Source of the DNA: Desulfobulbus rhabdoformis
GTDB lineage: Bacteria > Desulfobacterota > Desulfobulbia > Desulfobulbales > Desulfobulbaceae
Length of the DNA stretch: 64,000 bases
Direction: 5' to 3'
Assembly: GCF_016919065.1 (NCBI RefSeq)
Contig: NZ_JAFFQA010000007.1
Coordinates: 93,271-157,270, forward strand
The position numbers were made by a program, and so were the translations under genes. The notes under the pieces were generated by a model, which had not been told where the DNA came from, ran no database searches, and was given only the letters and a program-made list of their open reading frames with translations. Below, in pieces: positions 9,032 through 17,843 of this stretch (position 1 is its first letter; each line of letters opens with the position of its first letter).

Positions 9032-10252
9032 ATGAAACTCGGGCTCAATGGTCTTGGACGCATCGGCAAACTTACCCTCTGGAACCATGTCTCCCGTCAA
9101 TATTTTTCGGAGATCGTGGTCAATCTGGGGCGGCAGGTTGGTTCCGGACTGCACGATATCGCAGCTTCCATTGAGAAGGACTCCTCTTACGGCCGTTTGA
9201 GCACCTATCTCCACGGGCATAAGGGCGGTCGGGTTATAGAGAATCTCAACGAAGAAAAGGGGACCATGACCATCAACGGTATACCGGTCACCTTTTTGCG
9301 CAAAGACCGTAATCCCAAAGATATCGACTGGAAAGGCAATCAGGTTCGTCTGGTTGTCGATAGTACCGGTGTGTTCAAGGATCCTACGGCCGATCCCTCC
9401 GAAGGCAAGGGCTCGGTGCGCGGCCATCTCCAGGCCGGTGCGGAAAAAGTTATGGTCTCGGCCCCCTTTAAGATTAAGGCCAAAGGGCTGGACATGCCCG
9501 ATGATGCCGTAACCACGGTTATGGGCATTAATGATGATGATTACAATCCTTCCAAACACTCCATCATTTCAGCGGCGTCCTGTACAACCACCTGTCTGTC
9601 TTACATGATCAAGCCGTTGTTGGATCACTTCGGTGCCGATCGTATGCTCTCTGCCTCCATGGTGACTGTGCATGCTGCCACCGGCTCCCAGCAGGTCCTT
9701 GATCGTCTGCCTGCAACCGGAGCCGGAGATCTGCGGAAAAATCGCTCGATTCTCAACAACATCATCCTCACTACCACCGGTGCAGCCAAGGCGCTTGGCC
9801 TGGTTATTCCGGAGATGAAATCCATTGGTTTTATCGCTGAGTCGGTACGTATCCCCACCTCCACCGGCTCGTTGATTGTCCTGGTGCTCAATCTGCAGGA
9901 TGAGATCGATAATCCCATCAAACGCAGCCTGCTCAACTCCATTTACGAAGAGTACAGTAAAACCAGTCCCTACCTGGAGTTCTCCAAGGAACAGAATGTC
10001 TCTTCGGATATTATAGGCATGCCCAGTGCGGCCACCGTGATTGAATCCACCGAGATTCATACCCGCACCGCTTCGATTCGGGTTAACCTGCAGAACATTC
10101 CCAACTGCCGCTTTGAGCCTGGTACCGTGCCACCTGTTATTGATGTGCCTGTGACTCAGGCGGTTATCTACGGCTGGTACGACAATGAGTTGGGCAGCTA
10201 CACCAATATGCTGGGTGAGTTGACTGTTTCTGTTGCAGAAAGCATGGTCTGA
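9032..10252 (+). CDS. gap: Glyceraldehyde-3-phosphate dehydrogenase (long form)
   Basis: NAD(P)-dependent glycolytic dehydrogenase. The nucleotide fold opens with GLNGLGRIGK (3-12). The catalytic Cys is in SAASCTTTC (Cys about 184), and the C-terminus carries WYDNELGSY. At 406 residues it is about 70 longer than the usual enzyme. The extra length is mainly N-terminal to the Cys (residues 30-135) and may belong to a less-studied subgroup. The next gene, rimI, starts inside its last 20 bases. It heads a gap-rimI-pgk-tpiA-secG run. Confidence 0.9.
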   Translation: MKLGLNGLGRIGKLTLWNHVSRQYFSEIVVNLGRQVGSGLHDIAASIEKDSSYGRLSTYLHGHKGGRVIENLNEEKGTMTINGIPVTFLRKDRNPKDIDWKGNQVRLVVDSTGVFKDPTADPSEGKGSVRGHLQAGAEKVMVSAPFKIKAKGLDMPDDAVTTVMGINDDDYNPSKHSIISAASCTTTCLSYMIKPLLDHFGADRMLSASMVTVHAATGSQQVLDRLPATGAGDLRKNRSILNNIILTTTGAAKALGLVIPEMKSIGFIAESVRIPTSTGSLIVLVLNLQDEIDNPIKRSLLNSIYEEYSKTSPYLEFSKEQNVSSDIIGMPSAATVIESTEIHTRTASIRVNLQNIPNCRFEPGTVPPVIDVPVTQAVIYGWYDNELGSYTNMLGELTVSVAESMV

Positions 10253-10715
10253 TATTCGTCCGGCTCAGGCAGGTGACCTTGATTCGATTGTTGCCATCGA
10301 ACAACGAGGCATGGCCGCCCCCTGGACGGATTCGCAGCTTGCGGCAGAACTTGCTGCCAAAAATGGATCTGGCTGGGTGATTGAAGTAGCTGGCGCAGTT
10401 GTGGGCTACGCCTTTTTTCGGACCTCTCCACCCGAGAGTGAACTGTTGCATCTGGTGATCGCCCCTGAACGACAACGGCAGGGGCTCGCCCGCAGCCTGA
10501 TGGACTGGTCGTTACAGTATCTTGAACAAAATGGTGTGTGCACCTGTTTGCTTGAGGTGCGGGATTCCAACAAGGCGGCACGGCAGTTGTATGCGACCCT
10601 TGGTTTTAGCCAGGTCGGTCGGCGAAAAAAATACTACTGCGGGCCTGTCGAAGATGCAGTTCTGCTGCAACGGGATATGAAAGAATTAAACGGGGAAGGG
10701 CATGAAAACGCTTAA
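10233..10715 (+). CDS. rimI: Ribosomal-protein-alanine N-acetyltransferase-like GNAT enzyme
   Basis: A 160-residue GNAT acetyltransferase, most like RimI, which acetylates the N-terminal alanine of ribosomal protein S18. The acetyl-CoA loop is ERQRQGLARSLM (about 80-91), followed by LLEVRDSNKAARQLYATLGF, cut here by segment: LLEVRDSN (about 111) and ARQLYATLGF (about 122). It overlaps gap by 20 bases and pgk by 14, so the three are translated from one message. The substrate is inferred from the family. Confidence 0.85.
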   Translation: MQKAWSDIRPAQAGDLDSIVAIEQRGMAAPWTDSQLAAELAAKNGSGWVIEVAGAVVGYAFFRTSPPESELLHLVIAPERQRQGLARSLMDWSLQYLEQNGVCTCLLEVRDSNKAARQLYATLGFSQVGRRKKYYCGPVEDAVLLQRDMKELNGEGHENA

Positions 10716-11877
10716 AGATCTTGATTTGAAAGGAAAGAGGGTGCTGATTCGCGTGGATTTCAACGTGCCCATGAATGAGGCCGGTGAGATTACCGATGAT
10801 CTGCGCATTCGTACAGTTTTACCCACGCTCCACTATCTGCTCGAGGAGAACGCCAAGGTAATTCTCTGCAGTCACCGTGGCCGGCCCAAAGGGGAGCGGG
10901 TGGATAAATATTCACTGGGGCCTGTGGCGGATTATCTGGGGAAACTGCTTGAACGACCTGTGCCGTTGGCTCCCGATTGTGTTGGCCCGGAAGTGGTCCA
11001 GGCGGTTTCTCAACTTGAAAACGGTCAGGTGCTGATGCTTGAAAACCTGCGTTTTCATCCCGAGGAGCAAAAAAACGATCCTGCCTTCTCCGAGCAGCTG
11101 GCAAGTCTTGCCGAGGTCTATATCAACGATGCCTTTGCCGTTTCCCATCGTGCCCATGCCTCTGTTGCCGGGGTGGCCTCCTGTGTAGAGGAAAAGGGAG
11201 CAGGTTTTCTGCTGCAAAAGGAAATCGAATACTTTCATCGCTGCATTGATACGCCCCAGCGGCCTCTGGTCGCTATCGTTGGTGGGGCCAAGGTCTCCGG
11301 TAAGCTTGAAGCCCTGCGCAATATGCTAGAGCGGGTCGATAAGATGATTATCGGCGGTGCCATGGCCAACACCTTCTTAAAAAGCCAGGGCTATGCGGTG
11401 GGCGCGTCCAAGGTGGAAGACGAACTGCTTGAAACAGCCGATGAGCTGCTCAAGCAGGCGAAAGCCAAAAACGTGAAAGTGTACCTGCCGGTGGATGTGA
11501 TTGCAGCCGATCAGTTTGCCCCAGATGCGGTCAGCAAGCAGGTCACCATTCAGGATATCCCAGAAAACTGGATGGCCCTTGATATCGGTCCAGCTTCGGT
11601 GCTCTGTTTCTGTGAAGTGCTTGCTGATGCCAAAACCATTGTCTGGAACGGCCCCATGGGAGCCTTTGAGATGGATGCCTTTGCCCGGGGCACCATGGCG
11701 CTTGCCCATGCCGTAGCCTCAGCCCATGCCCTCTCGATTACCGGAGGTGGCGATTCCAACGCGGCGATCGCCCTCTCGGGAGAGGCGGCCAATATCTCCT
11801 ATATGTCCACCGGCGGAGGTGCATTTCTGCAGCTGATGGAAGGGAAAACCTTGCCGGGGGTTGATGCGCTTGGTTAA
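10702..11877 (+). CDS. pgk: Phosphoglycerate kinase
   Basis: A 391-residue glycolytic kinase transferring phosphate from 1,3-bisphosphoglycerate to ADP. Landmarks: RVDFNVPMN (15-23), SHRGRPKG (about 57-64), the interdomain GGAKVSGK (about 197), and a C-terminal GGGDSNAA followed by STGGGA. It overlaps rimI, and tpiA follows after 66 bases. Standard length and motifs. Confidence 0.95.
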   Translation: MKTLKDLDLKGKRVLIRVDFNVPMNEAGEITDDLRIRTVLPTLHYLLEENAKVILCSHRGRPKGERVDKYSLGPVADYLGKLLERPVPLAPDCVGPEVVQAVSQLENGQVLMLENLRFHPEEQKNDPAFSEQLASLAEVYINDAFAVSHRAHASVAGVASCVEEKGAGFLLQKEIEYFHRCIDTPQRPLVAIVGGAKVSGKLEALRNMLERVDKMIIGGAMANTFLKSQGYAVGASKVEDELLETADELLKQAKAKNVKVYLPVDVIAADQFAPDAVSKQVTIQDIPENWMALDIGPASVLCFCEVLADAKTIVWNGPMGAFEMDAFARGTMALAHAVASAHALSITGGGDSNAAIALSGEAANISYMSTGGGAFLQLMEGKTLPGVDALG

Positions 11878-11943
11878 ATGTAACATGCATGATTCGTTGC
11901 AAAAAATGTACAGCTAACCAATATTGAACCAGGAGGTTTGCTT

Positions 11944-12699
11944 ATGCAAAGACGTCCGTTAATAGCCGGAAACTGGAAGATGTATCTTACGCAGGATGAG
12001 GCTGTCGCCCTGGCAAAGGCCGTGGCACAGTCTGCTGCCGCCTGTGCTGATCGGGATGTCATGATCGCTCCCGCATTCACCTCACTTGCTGCTGTCTGTA
12101 CGGCTGTTCAGGAAACCGGTGTTCTGGTTGGTGCGCAAAACATAGCCTGGGAGAAGGAAGGCGCCTTTACCGGCGAGATATCTGCCCCTATGCTCAAGGA
12201 TATTGGCGTGAGCGTTGCCATCATCGGTCACTCTGAAAGAAGACATGTCTTTGGAGAAGATAGTGCCATGATCAATCGGCGCTTGCATGGAGCATTAAAT
12301 GGTGCTATCTTGCCCATCCTCTGCATCGGTGAAACCTTAAGCGAACGTGAGGCTGGCAAGACGTTTAGTGTTCTTGAAGCCCAGATTCGGCACGGGTTGG
12401 CCGGTGTTGATACCGAGCAGATGCAGCAGGTGGTTATTGCCTATGAACCGGTATGGGCCATCGGCACAGGAAAGACGGCAACTAAGGAGCAGGCGCAAGA
12501 GGTACACGCCTTTATTCGTCAGCTTTTAGAGAGTATTTTTGAAAAAAATGTTGCCACAGCAGTGAGAATACTGTATGGTGGCTCGGTTAAACCCGAAAAC
12601 ATTGATGAGCTGATGGCGCAGCCCGATATTGATGGTGCGCTTGTCGGTGGAGCCGCATTAAAGGCCGAATCGTTTGACCGGATAATTCAATTCCAATGA
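11944..12699 (+). CDS. tpiA: Triosephosphate isomerase
   Basis: A 251-residue TIM-barrel isomerase. Active-site residues are in GNWKMY (Lys about 12), GHSERR (His about 97) and AYEPVWAIGTGK (Glu about 169); GGSVKPEN binds phosphate. The start at 11944 has AGGAGG at 11931-11936; an upstream TTG is not needed. Its stop overlaps the secG start by four bases, indicating translational coupling. Confidence 0.95.
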   Translation: MQRRPLIAGNWKMYLTQDEAVALAKAVAQSAAACADRDVMIAPAFTSLAAVCTAVQETGVLVGAQNIAWEKEGAFTGEISAPMLKDIGVSVAIIGHSERRHVFGEDSAMINRRLHGALNGAILPILCIGETLSEREAGKTFSVLEAQIRHGLAGVDTEQMQQVVIAYEPVWAIGTGKTATKEQAQEVHAFIRQLLESIFEKNVATAVRILYGGSVKPENIDELMAQPDIDGALVGGAALKAESFDRIIQFQ

Positions 12700-13052
12700 C
12701 CACTATACTGATTGTAGCCCACGTAATAGTCTGTTTCTTTTTAATCTGCATTGTCTTGTTGCAGCAGGGGAAAGGTGCGGACATTGGAGCCTCTTTTGGC
12801 GGTTCCAACCAGTCAGTATTTGGTACGGAAGGACCTATTCCGTTGCTCAATAAAATTACGACCTTTGCAGCAATTATATTTATGGGCACCTCCATCACCT
12901 TGGCCTACCTCTCGGCCAATCAGAGTTCTGGCTCGCTGATGAAAGATGTCCAGGTAGAACAGCAGATTCCTGCCACTGAGGCACCCATCACTGTTCCCTT
13001 GCCGGCGACTGAGCCGGCCGTAGAGCCTGCCCCGGCAGCTCCGCAGCAGTAA
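12696..13052 (+). CDS. secG: Protein translocase subunit SecG
   Basis: A 118-residue membrane protein of the SecYEG channel. Helix 1 spans about 4-22, followed by the typical loop LLQQGKGADIGASFGG (about 21-36); helix 2 spans about 52-71. The C-terminal tail is rich in Pro, Ala and Glu. The tpiA-secG-tRNA-Leu order is common in many bacteria and supports the call. Confidence 0.93.
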   Translation: MTTILIVAHVIVCFFLICIVLLQQGKGADIGASFGGSNQSVFGTEGPIPLLNKITTFAAIIFMGTSITLAYLSANQSSGSLMKDVQVEQQIPATEAPITVPLPATEPAVEPAPAAPQQ

Positions 13053-13068
13053 AAAACATAAAGTTGTT

Positions 13069-13154
13069 GCCGAAGTGGTGGAACTGGTAGACACGCTATC
13101 TTGAGGGGGTAGTGGCCCACGGTCGTGCGAGTTCGAGTCTCGCCTTCGGCACCA
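13069..13154 (+). tRNA. tRNA-Leu (anticodon GAG)
   Basis: An 86-nt class II tRNA. The acceptor stem GCCGAAG pairs with CTTCGGC and is followed by A and an encoded CCA. The anticodon arm CTATC-TTGAGGG-GGTAG places GAG in the loop. The variable arm is long, and GTTCGAGTC forms the T loop. It lies directly after secG and is followed by a strong terminator. Confidence 0.96.
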
Positions 13155-13160
13155 TTTTTG

Positions 13161-13200
13161 AAAAAATCCCGTAATCTGTAAAGATTACGGGATTTTTTTT
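13161..13200 (+). terminator. Intrinsic terminator after tRNA-Leu
   Basis: The stem AATCCCGTAATC / GATTACGGGATT with a short loop is followed by eight T. It ends the gap-to-tRNA transcript. Confidence 0.9.
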
Positions 13201-13329
13201 GCTTTGAGCCTATGGAACTATTCTCTCCAGCCAAAGGGGATCATTGAATGAACAACCCAGCTGGTACAAAAAAATATTGCGCTTTGTTCAAAGATGTGCT
13301 AGCTACCATGCCGAAATAAACGAAATGTA

Positions 13330-13420
13330 CTCGTACAACGGCGTACGAGACTCGAGCAAACAACGGAGCTTGCTGTCGGATAATCCTTAACGGGATTATT
13401 GGCTGCAAGCTTTTTTTTTG
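13330..13420 (+). promoter_or_regulatory. ANTAR-target antitermination leader upstream of the ethanolamine permease
   Basis: Two hairpins stand in tandem. P1 at 13330-13349 is CTCGTAC-AACGGC-GTACGAG, a perfect 7-bp stem with a hexaloop. P2 at 13355-13374 is AGCAAAC-AACGGA-GCTTGCT. Both loops have A at position 1 and G at position 4, the rule known for ANTAR target RNAs. The 3' arm of P2 (AGCTTGC, 13367-13373) is also the 5' arm of a terminator (TAATCC/GGATTA core, closing GCAAGCT) that ends in nine T at 13411-13419. P2 and the terminator are therefore mutually exclusive. By family knowledge, phosphorylated EutV should stabilise P1-P2 and let transcription continue into the permease. Confidence 0.87.
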
Positions 13421-13451
13421 CGCTTTGTTCCTCTGAATCCACCCGCAGCCC

Positions 13452-13508
13452 CGGAAGGTTGGGTGCCACAACGTGTGGTGGTAGGGAGCCTTTCTTTTGT
13501 GATGTTGA
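13452..13508 (+). promoter_or_regulatory. Second hairpin in the permease leader
   Basis: Downstream of the ANTAR terminator, GGAAGG can pair with CCTTTC around an inner stem CCAC/GTGG that closes the loop AACGT. A T-rich tract follows. It could be a second attenuator or a degenerate ANTAR hairpin. The fold was made by eye only. Confidence 0.3.
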
Positions 13509-13614
13509 CCGGTCCGCGACGAGAAAGGTTTCTGTGAAGCTGAAAATTTCCTACTGTTGGTGTCCTGCGGGAAATCCTCAAGGTGCCCAAATTACAATTA
13601 TTTGAAGGAAAAAT

Positions 13615-15117
13615 ATGGCAGGTCAAAAAACTCAGTCTGGGGCCATTGCGAGCACAGGCGAAAATTATTTTGAACAGCGGGAGCTGAAGAAAGGTGCCGC
13701 GGGCTGGATTCTTCTCTCTTTCCTTGGTGTGGCCTACGTAATCTCCGGCGATTTTGCCGGTTGGAACTTTGGTATCGAAAAAGCAGGGTGGGGTGGTCTT
13801 CTTGTCGCCACCGTCCTGATGGCGGTTATGTATACCTCCATGGTGCTCTCCGAGGCGGAACTCTCCACAATTATCCCTTCAGCAGGTGGCGGTTACGGCT
13901 TTGCCCGCCGCGCCTTTGGCCCTCTGGGCGGCTACATGACCGGTGTCGGTATTCTTTTTGAATACTGTATCGCACCGGCGGCGATCGTCTGTTTTATTGC
14001 GGGCTACTGTACATCACTCTTTGGGCCTGATGGTTCGCTCATGGTCTATGTGCCTGTAAGTATGCAGGATGTTGTGACCATGACGCTTGGCGGAACCTGG
14101 ATCACCAAGATGCTCTTCTATGTTCTCTTTGTTGGTGTTCATCTCTTTGGTGTGGGTGAGGCGCTCACCCTGTGTATGATCATCACCGTCATTGCCGTTG
14201 CAGCCCTTGTAGCCTTCATTCTTTCCATGATTCCCCATTTCGAGCCTGCCAATCTCTTTGACATTGCTCCGAAAGAAAATGTTGCTGGAGCCAGCACCTT
14301 TCTTCCCTATGGGTGGATGGGCGTCTGGGCAGCACTGCCTTTTGGTATGTGGTTTTTCCTCGGTGTTGAGGGTATCCCCCTGGCGGCTGAGGAGTGCGAG
14401 GATCCGACCAAAGACATGCCCAAGGCGATTATCACCGCCATGGTAACCCTGTTGATTTTTGCCGGTCTTATTCTCGTTTTTGGCCCGGCAGGATCTTCTG
14501 CCAACCTGATTAAAGATGCTGCAGATCCACTCATTGGTGCGATCCAGTCACCCAATGCCTATGGTGGTCCGACCTTTGTTTCCCGGCTGATTAACGTTGT
14601 CGGCCTGGCCGGGCTGGTTGCCAGCTTCTTTTCCCTCATTTACGGAGCATCCCGGCAGTTTTTCGCCCTGTCCCGTGCGGGGTATCTGCCAACCTTTCTC
14701 TCCCTGACCGGCCACAGAAAGACTCCCTATGTGGCACTGATGGCCATCGGCATCCTTGGTTTTCTTCTCTCACTGGTGGTTGACGGCGACAGCCTTCTGG
14801 TCATTGCGGTCTTTGGCGCTTCTATCTCCTATGTTCTCATGACTGCCTCACATTTTGTGCTGCGAATTAAAGAGCCGGACTTGAAGCGTCCTTATAAGAC
14901 TCCTGGCGGTAAATTCACTTCAGGGATCAGTGTCATTCTTGGCTGCTTTGCTTTTGTGGCCTGCTTTCTGGCCAATGCCAAGATGACCTGTATCGCAGCG
15001 CTCATCTACGCTGCTTTTCTGCTCTACTTCCTGCTCTATAGCCGCAGGCATCTGATTGCCAATGCGCCTGAAGAGGAGTTCGCTGCTATTTCAGCTGCAG
15101 AAGAGGGATTGAACTAA
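13615..15117 (+). CDS. eat: Ethanolamine permease, Eat type (APC superfamily)
   Basis: A 500-residue inner-membrane permease with about 12 hydrophobic helices. The N-terminal region (VISGDFAGWNFG, then PSAGGGYGFARRAFGP, about 85-105) is that of Eat-family ethanolamine transporters in the amino acid-polyamine-organocation superfamily. It should import ethanolamine for the downstream microcompartment and takes the place of EutH, which is absent here. GAAGGAAAAAT before the ATG is a usable ribosome site. It is preceded by an ANTAR-type attenuator and followed at once by a family-A repeat. Confidence 0.88.
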   Translation: MAGQKTQSGAIASTGENYFEQRELKKGAAGWILLSFLGVAYVISGDFAGWNFGIEKAGWGGLLVATVLMAVMYTSMVLSEAELSTIIPSAGGGYGFARRAFGPLGGYMTGVGILFEYCIAPAAIVCFIAGYCTSLFGPDGSLMVYVPVSMQDVVTMTLGGTWITKMLFYVLFVGVHLFGVGEALTLCMIITVIAVAALVAFILSMIPHFEPANLFDIAPKENVAGASTFLPYGWMGVWAALPFGMWFFLGVEGIPLAAEECEDPTKDMPKAIITAMVTLLIFAGLILVFGPAGSSANLIKDAADPLIGAIQSPNAYGGPTFVSRLINVVGLAGLVASFFSLIYGASRQFFALSRAGYLPTFLSLTGHRKTPYVALMAIGILGFLLSLVVDGDSLLVIAVFGASISYVLMTASHFVLRIKEPDLKRPYKTPGGKFTSGISVILGCFAFVACFLANAKMTCIAALIYAAFLLYFLLYSRRHLIANAPEEEFAAISAAEEGLN

Positions 15118-15277
15118 TGGGTGTCTTGAATAATTAGATTTTTCAATCAAGGTCAAGGATTGCTGATAATTTTACCGCAGGTATATGACTGATATCGGAG
15201 TCTTCGCTTACCTCCGAGAATAAAATTCTCAGCAAGACGCCGAGATTGGCAGAAAAAGCAATTATTCAAGATTCCCT
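15118..15277. repeat. MITE-like element, family A, copy 2 (160 bp)
   Basis: It has the same ends and core as copy 1, beginning at the permease stop codon. It is 17 bp longer than the 143-bp copies because ATCGGAGTCTTCGCTTACC replaces a shorter stretch in the middle. It separates the permease from eutS. Confidence 0.85.
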
Positions 15278-15307
15278 AATCTCATAACCTCGCTTCTCAT
15301 CGAGTCA

Positions 15308-15346
15308 GTCAAGCCGGGAGCGTCCATGGGGCGCCTCCGGCTTGAC
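15308..15346. terminator. Hairpin downstream of the permease
   Basis: GTCAAGCCGG…GAGCG pairs with CGCCTCCGGCTTGAC, about 14 bp with one mismatch. No T-run follows, so it may be a Rho-type or processing hairpin. A second small stem (GTATCCGC/GCGGATAC, 15378-15401) lies before eutS. Confidence 0.4.
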
Positions 15347-15426
15347 CTGGTAGAAAAGACTGACTATAAATCTCAACGTATCCGCAGATTCAGGCGGATA
15401 CACTGAGGGAAGCACCAGAAAGCACA

Positions 15427-15768
15427 ATGGACGAAAAACAACGCTTCATCCAGGAATATGTCCCAGGAACCCAGTTAACCCTGGCCCATGTCATTGCCCG
15501 GCCCTCCACGTTGGTTTGCGAGCAGATTGGTATTGAGGGCGAGTGTGATGCCATTGGTATTTTGACGATCACCCCTGGAGAGGCTGTTATCATCGCCGCT
15601 GATGTTGCGACCAAGGCGGCAAGTGTCGGTCTCGCCTTTGTTGACCGGTTTGGTGGCTCACTGGTGATGACCGGCGATGTTTCCAGTGTGGAGGCAGCTG
15701 TGGGAGAGGTGTCCCATTATTTTTCCATAAATCTGCATTTTACCGTTGTGCCAACAACCAGGTCCTGA
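15427..15768 (+). CDS. eutS: BMC shell protein EutS
   Basis: A 113-residue circularly permuted single-BMC-domain protein that forms bent hexamers in ethanolamine microcompartment shells. Recognisable blocks are QEYVPGTQLTLAHVIA (8-23), DAIGILTITPGEA (about 40-52), and DVATKAASVG followed by DRFGGSLVMTGDVSSVE. Length and order match enterobacterial EutS. It is the first gene of the eutS-eutV-eutW group. Confidence 0.93.
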   Translation: MDEKQRFIQEYVPGTQLTLAHVIARPSTLVCEQIGIEGECDAIGILTITPGEAVIIAADVATKAASVGLAFVDRFGGSLVMTGDVSSVEAAVGEVSHYFSINLHFTVVPTTRS

Positions 15769-15795
15769 GAACTGGGGAAAGAGAGGGAAGGAAGT

Positions 15796-16368
15796 ATGGG
15801 ATACAGGATTGTCATTGCCGATGATGAACCCATTACACGTATGGATATTCGGGAAATCCTGCTCCATGCCGGGTACGAGGTGGTTGGAGAGGCTTCAGAT
15901 GGCTTTGATGCCATTGAACTCTGTAAAAAACTCAACCCTGATGTTGTATTGCTGGATATCAAAATGCCCCTGCTCGATGGATTGAAGGCGGCGCATATTA
16001 TCCATGAAGAACAGCATGCCAAGGCAATCCTCCTGATCACCGCCTATTCCAGTATGGAATTTATAGATCAGGCCAAAAATTCCGGTGTGGTGGGCTATGT
16101 GGTCAAACCCATCAAGGAAGAGGCTCTTATCCCCATGATTGAGGTCGGCATTGCCCGAGGGGAAGAGCTGTCACAAAAACAAAAAGAGATCGAGCAGACC
16201 AAGAAACGCCTCGAAGCCCGGGCCATGATCGAAAAGGCCAAAGGCGTGCTTATGAAAGAGCATAACATCGGCGAAGAAGAAGCCTTTCAGATGATCCGGA
16301 AATTGGGGATGGATAAACGCCGCCCCATGCAGGATATTGCCGAGATCATTCTGCTTAATCACAGATAA
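15796..16368 (+). CDS. eutV: Response regulator with ANTAR RNA-binding domain (EutV)
   Basis: A 190-residue regulator. The receiver domain (1-120) has the acidic pocket DDE (9-11), phospho-acceptor Asp54 in LLDIKMP, and Lys104 in VKPI. A coiled segment (about 120-140) leads to the ANTAR domain (about 135-188: ARAMIEKAKGVLMKEHNIGEEEAF, given in part as KAKGVLM and EEEAFQMIRKL). ANTAR domains bind tandem hexaloop RNA and prevent termination. Two fitting RNA sites are in this locus, before eat and before eutA. Its partner kinase EutW follows after 4 bases. Confidence 0.93.
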   Translation: MGYRIVIADDEPITRMDIREILLHAGYEVVGEASDGFDAIELCKKLNPDVVLLDIKMPLLDGLKAAHIIHEEQHAKAILLITAYSSMEFIDQAKNSGVVGYVVKPIKEEALIPMIEVGIARGEELSQKQKEIEQTKKRLEARAMIEKAKGVLMKEHNIGEEEAFQMIRKLGMDKRRPMQDIAEIILLNHR

Positions 16369-16372
16369 TTGT

Positions 16373-17833
16373 ATGACTGAGGCCGAGAAAAAAAGAATCG
16401 AGCAGTTGTGCCGGGAGCATACCGCGCTCAGTGCTGAAGATGTGGCCAGTATTCATGAGGTCGCGGTAACGCTTAATACCGTTGCCGATCTGATGAATGC
16501 TGATGTCTTTATTGATTGTAAGACGCACGATAAGGATGTCGCCATCGTCGTTGCTCAGGCCAGGCCATCGAGTGGGAAAACCCTCTACCAGCACTCGGTG
16601 GTGGGGGAATTTGCCCAAAGAATCAACGAACCTGCGGCCCTGCGAACCCTGGATGTGGGCATGCCCACCCAGGATATGCTCGCAAAGACCCAGGAAGACA
16701 GAGATGTCCGCCAAAATGTTTCCCCCATAAAAAATGGGCAGGGGGACGTTGTGGCCTGTCTGATTGCGGAAACGGATGTGACCAAAGCGGTGCAGACCAA
16801 GCAGCATATATCGGTCCTTTCCAAAACAACCGAACAGTTGGCGGAAACCTTGATGTCCATGCTCTCACGGGAGCAGGGCATTCCCTATCATGTAACCGAT
16901 GGAATAATCCTCTTCAACCAGGAGGGGCTCTGCGTTTTTACCAACCCGGTTGCCCAGGCCATCTACAAAAAATTAGGTTACAAAAATTTGCTCGAAGATC
17001 TGCACTTTTCTGACCTGGCTTTGGAGAATATTTTTTTTGAAGATATCCTTGAGCAAAAACAAATTGTTTCTCCGGGGATAAATGTCGCCGGTCTGGTGTT
17101 GAATGTTAAGTATACCCCTATGTATAGTTCGTCCAATCCACTTCCTACAGGGGTTGTCATGTTGATGTCAGATGAAACTGCCGTTACTGAAAAAGAAAAA
17201 GAGTTGATACTTAAGTCGGTCGCGTTGCAGGAGATTCATCACAGGGTCAAGAATAACCTGCAAACAATAGCCAGTTTGCTTCGTCTGCAATCCCGCCGTA
17301 TCAATGATGCTACGGCGCAGCAGGCGTTTAACAAGAGTATCAGCAGGGTGCTCAGCATAGCAGCAACGCATGAAATTTTAGCCCAAAACGGCATGGATGA
17401 TATCGACTTGCTCGATATGGTGAAACGAATTCTGACCAGTGTGACCCAACATAGTCTTTCCGCCAATCGGGATATTCGAATTCGCGTGGTCGGTGACGTC
17501 ATCAAAACCAATTCAGATATCGCCACCTCTATAGGGTTGGTGGTCAATGAGATTATTCAAAACTGCCTTAAATACGCATTTGAAGGACGAGAACAAGGTT
17601 TGATTACCGTTGAGATCCGAAAAGGCACAACCTGTTCGAACATCAGTATAACCGACGACGGTATTGGCTATGATGAAAACAAGATCAGTAGCGGCAACTC
17701 CCTTGGCTCGACCATTGTTCAGCAGTTGGTAACGGATAAACTCGGGGGGACTCTGCATGTTGATACCAGCCACAAAGGAACCAGCGTCTTTTTTGATTTT
17801 ATCACCAATACAATGCACTGTAATACCCATTAA
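16373..17833 (+). CDS. eutW: Sensor histidine kinase (EutW)
   Basis: A 486-residue soluble kinase; no membrane helix is seen. The N-terminal half (about 1-165) is an H_kinase_N-type sensor domain, with a PAS-like segment at about 175-280 (DGIILFNQEGLCVFTN). The dimerisation/phospho-acceptor segment has IHHRVKNNLQTIASLL (HisKA_2 type, about 288-303), and the ATPase domain follows with NEIIQNCLKYAF and DDGIGYDE. By homology it senses ethanolamine and phosphorylates EutV. The start at 16373 is favoured over a start inside eutV, although its ribosome site is weak. Confidence 0.9.
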   Translation: MTEAEKKRIEQLCREHTALSAEDVASIHEVAVTLNTVADLMNADVFIDCKTHDKDVAIVVAQARPSSGKTLYQHSVVGEFAQRINEPAALRTLDVGMPTQDMLAKTQEDRDVRQNVSPIKNGQGDVVACLIAETDVTKAVQTKQHISVLSKTTEQLAETLMSMLSREQGIPYHVTDGIILFNQEGLCVFTNPVAQAIYKKLGYKNLLEDLHFSDLALENIFFEDILEQKQIVSPGINVAGLVLNVKYTPMYSSSNPLPTGVVMLMSDETAVTEKEKELILKSVALQEIHHRVKNNLQTIASLLRLQSRRINDATAQQAFNKSISRVLSIAATHEILAQNGMDDIDLLDMVKRILTSVTQHSLSANRDIRIRVVGDVIKTNSDIATSIGLVVNEIIQNCLKYAFEGREQGLITVEIRKGTTCSNISITDDGIGYDENKISSGNSLGSTIVQQLVTDKLGGTLHVDTSHKGTSVFFDFITNTMHCNTH

Positions 17834-17843
17834 ATAAAACCTG

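Noticed and set aside
13421..13614. Possible cobalamin riboswitch in the permease leader
   Set aside because: No B12 box and none of the ordered consensus blocks that are plain at 53303-53452.
15378..15401. Possible fourth ANTAR hairpin before eutS
   Set aside because: The loop is eight bases long, lacks the A1/G4 pattern, and no overlapping terminator follows.
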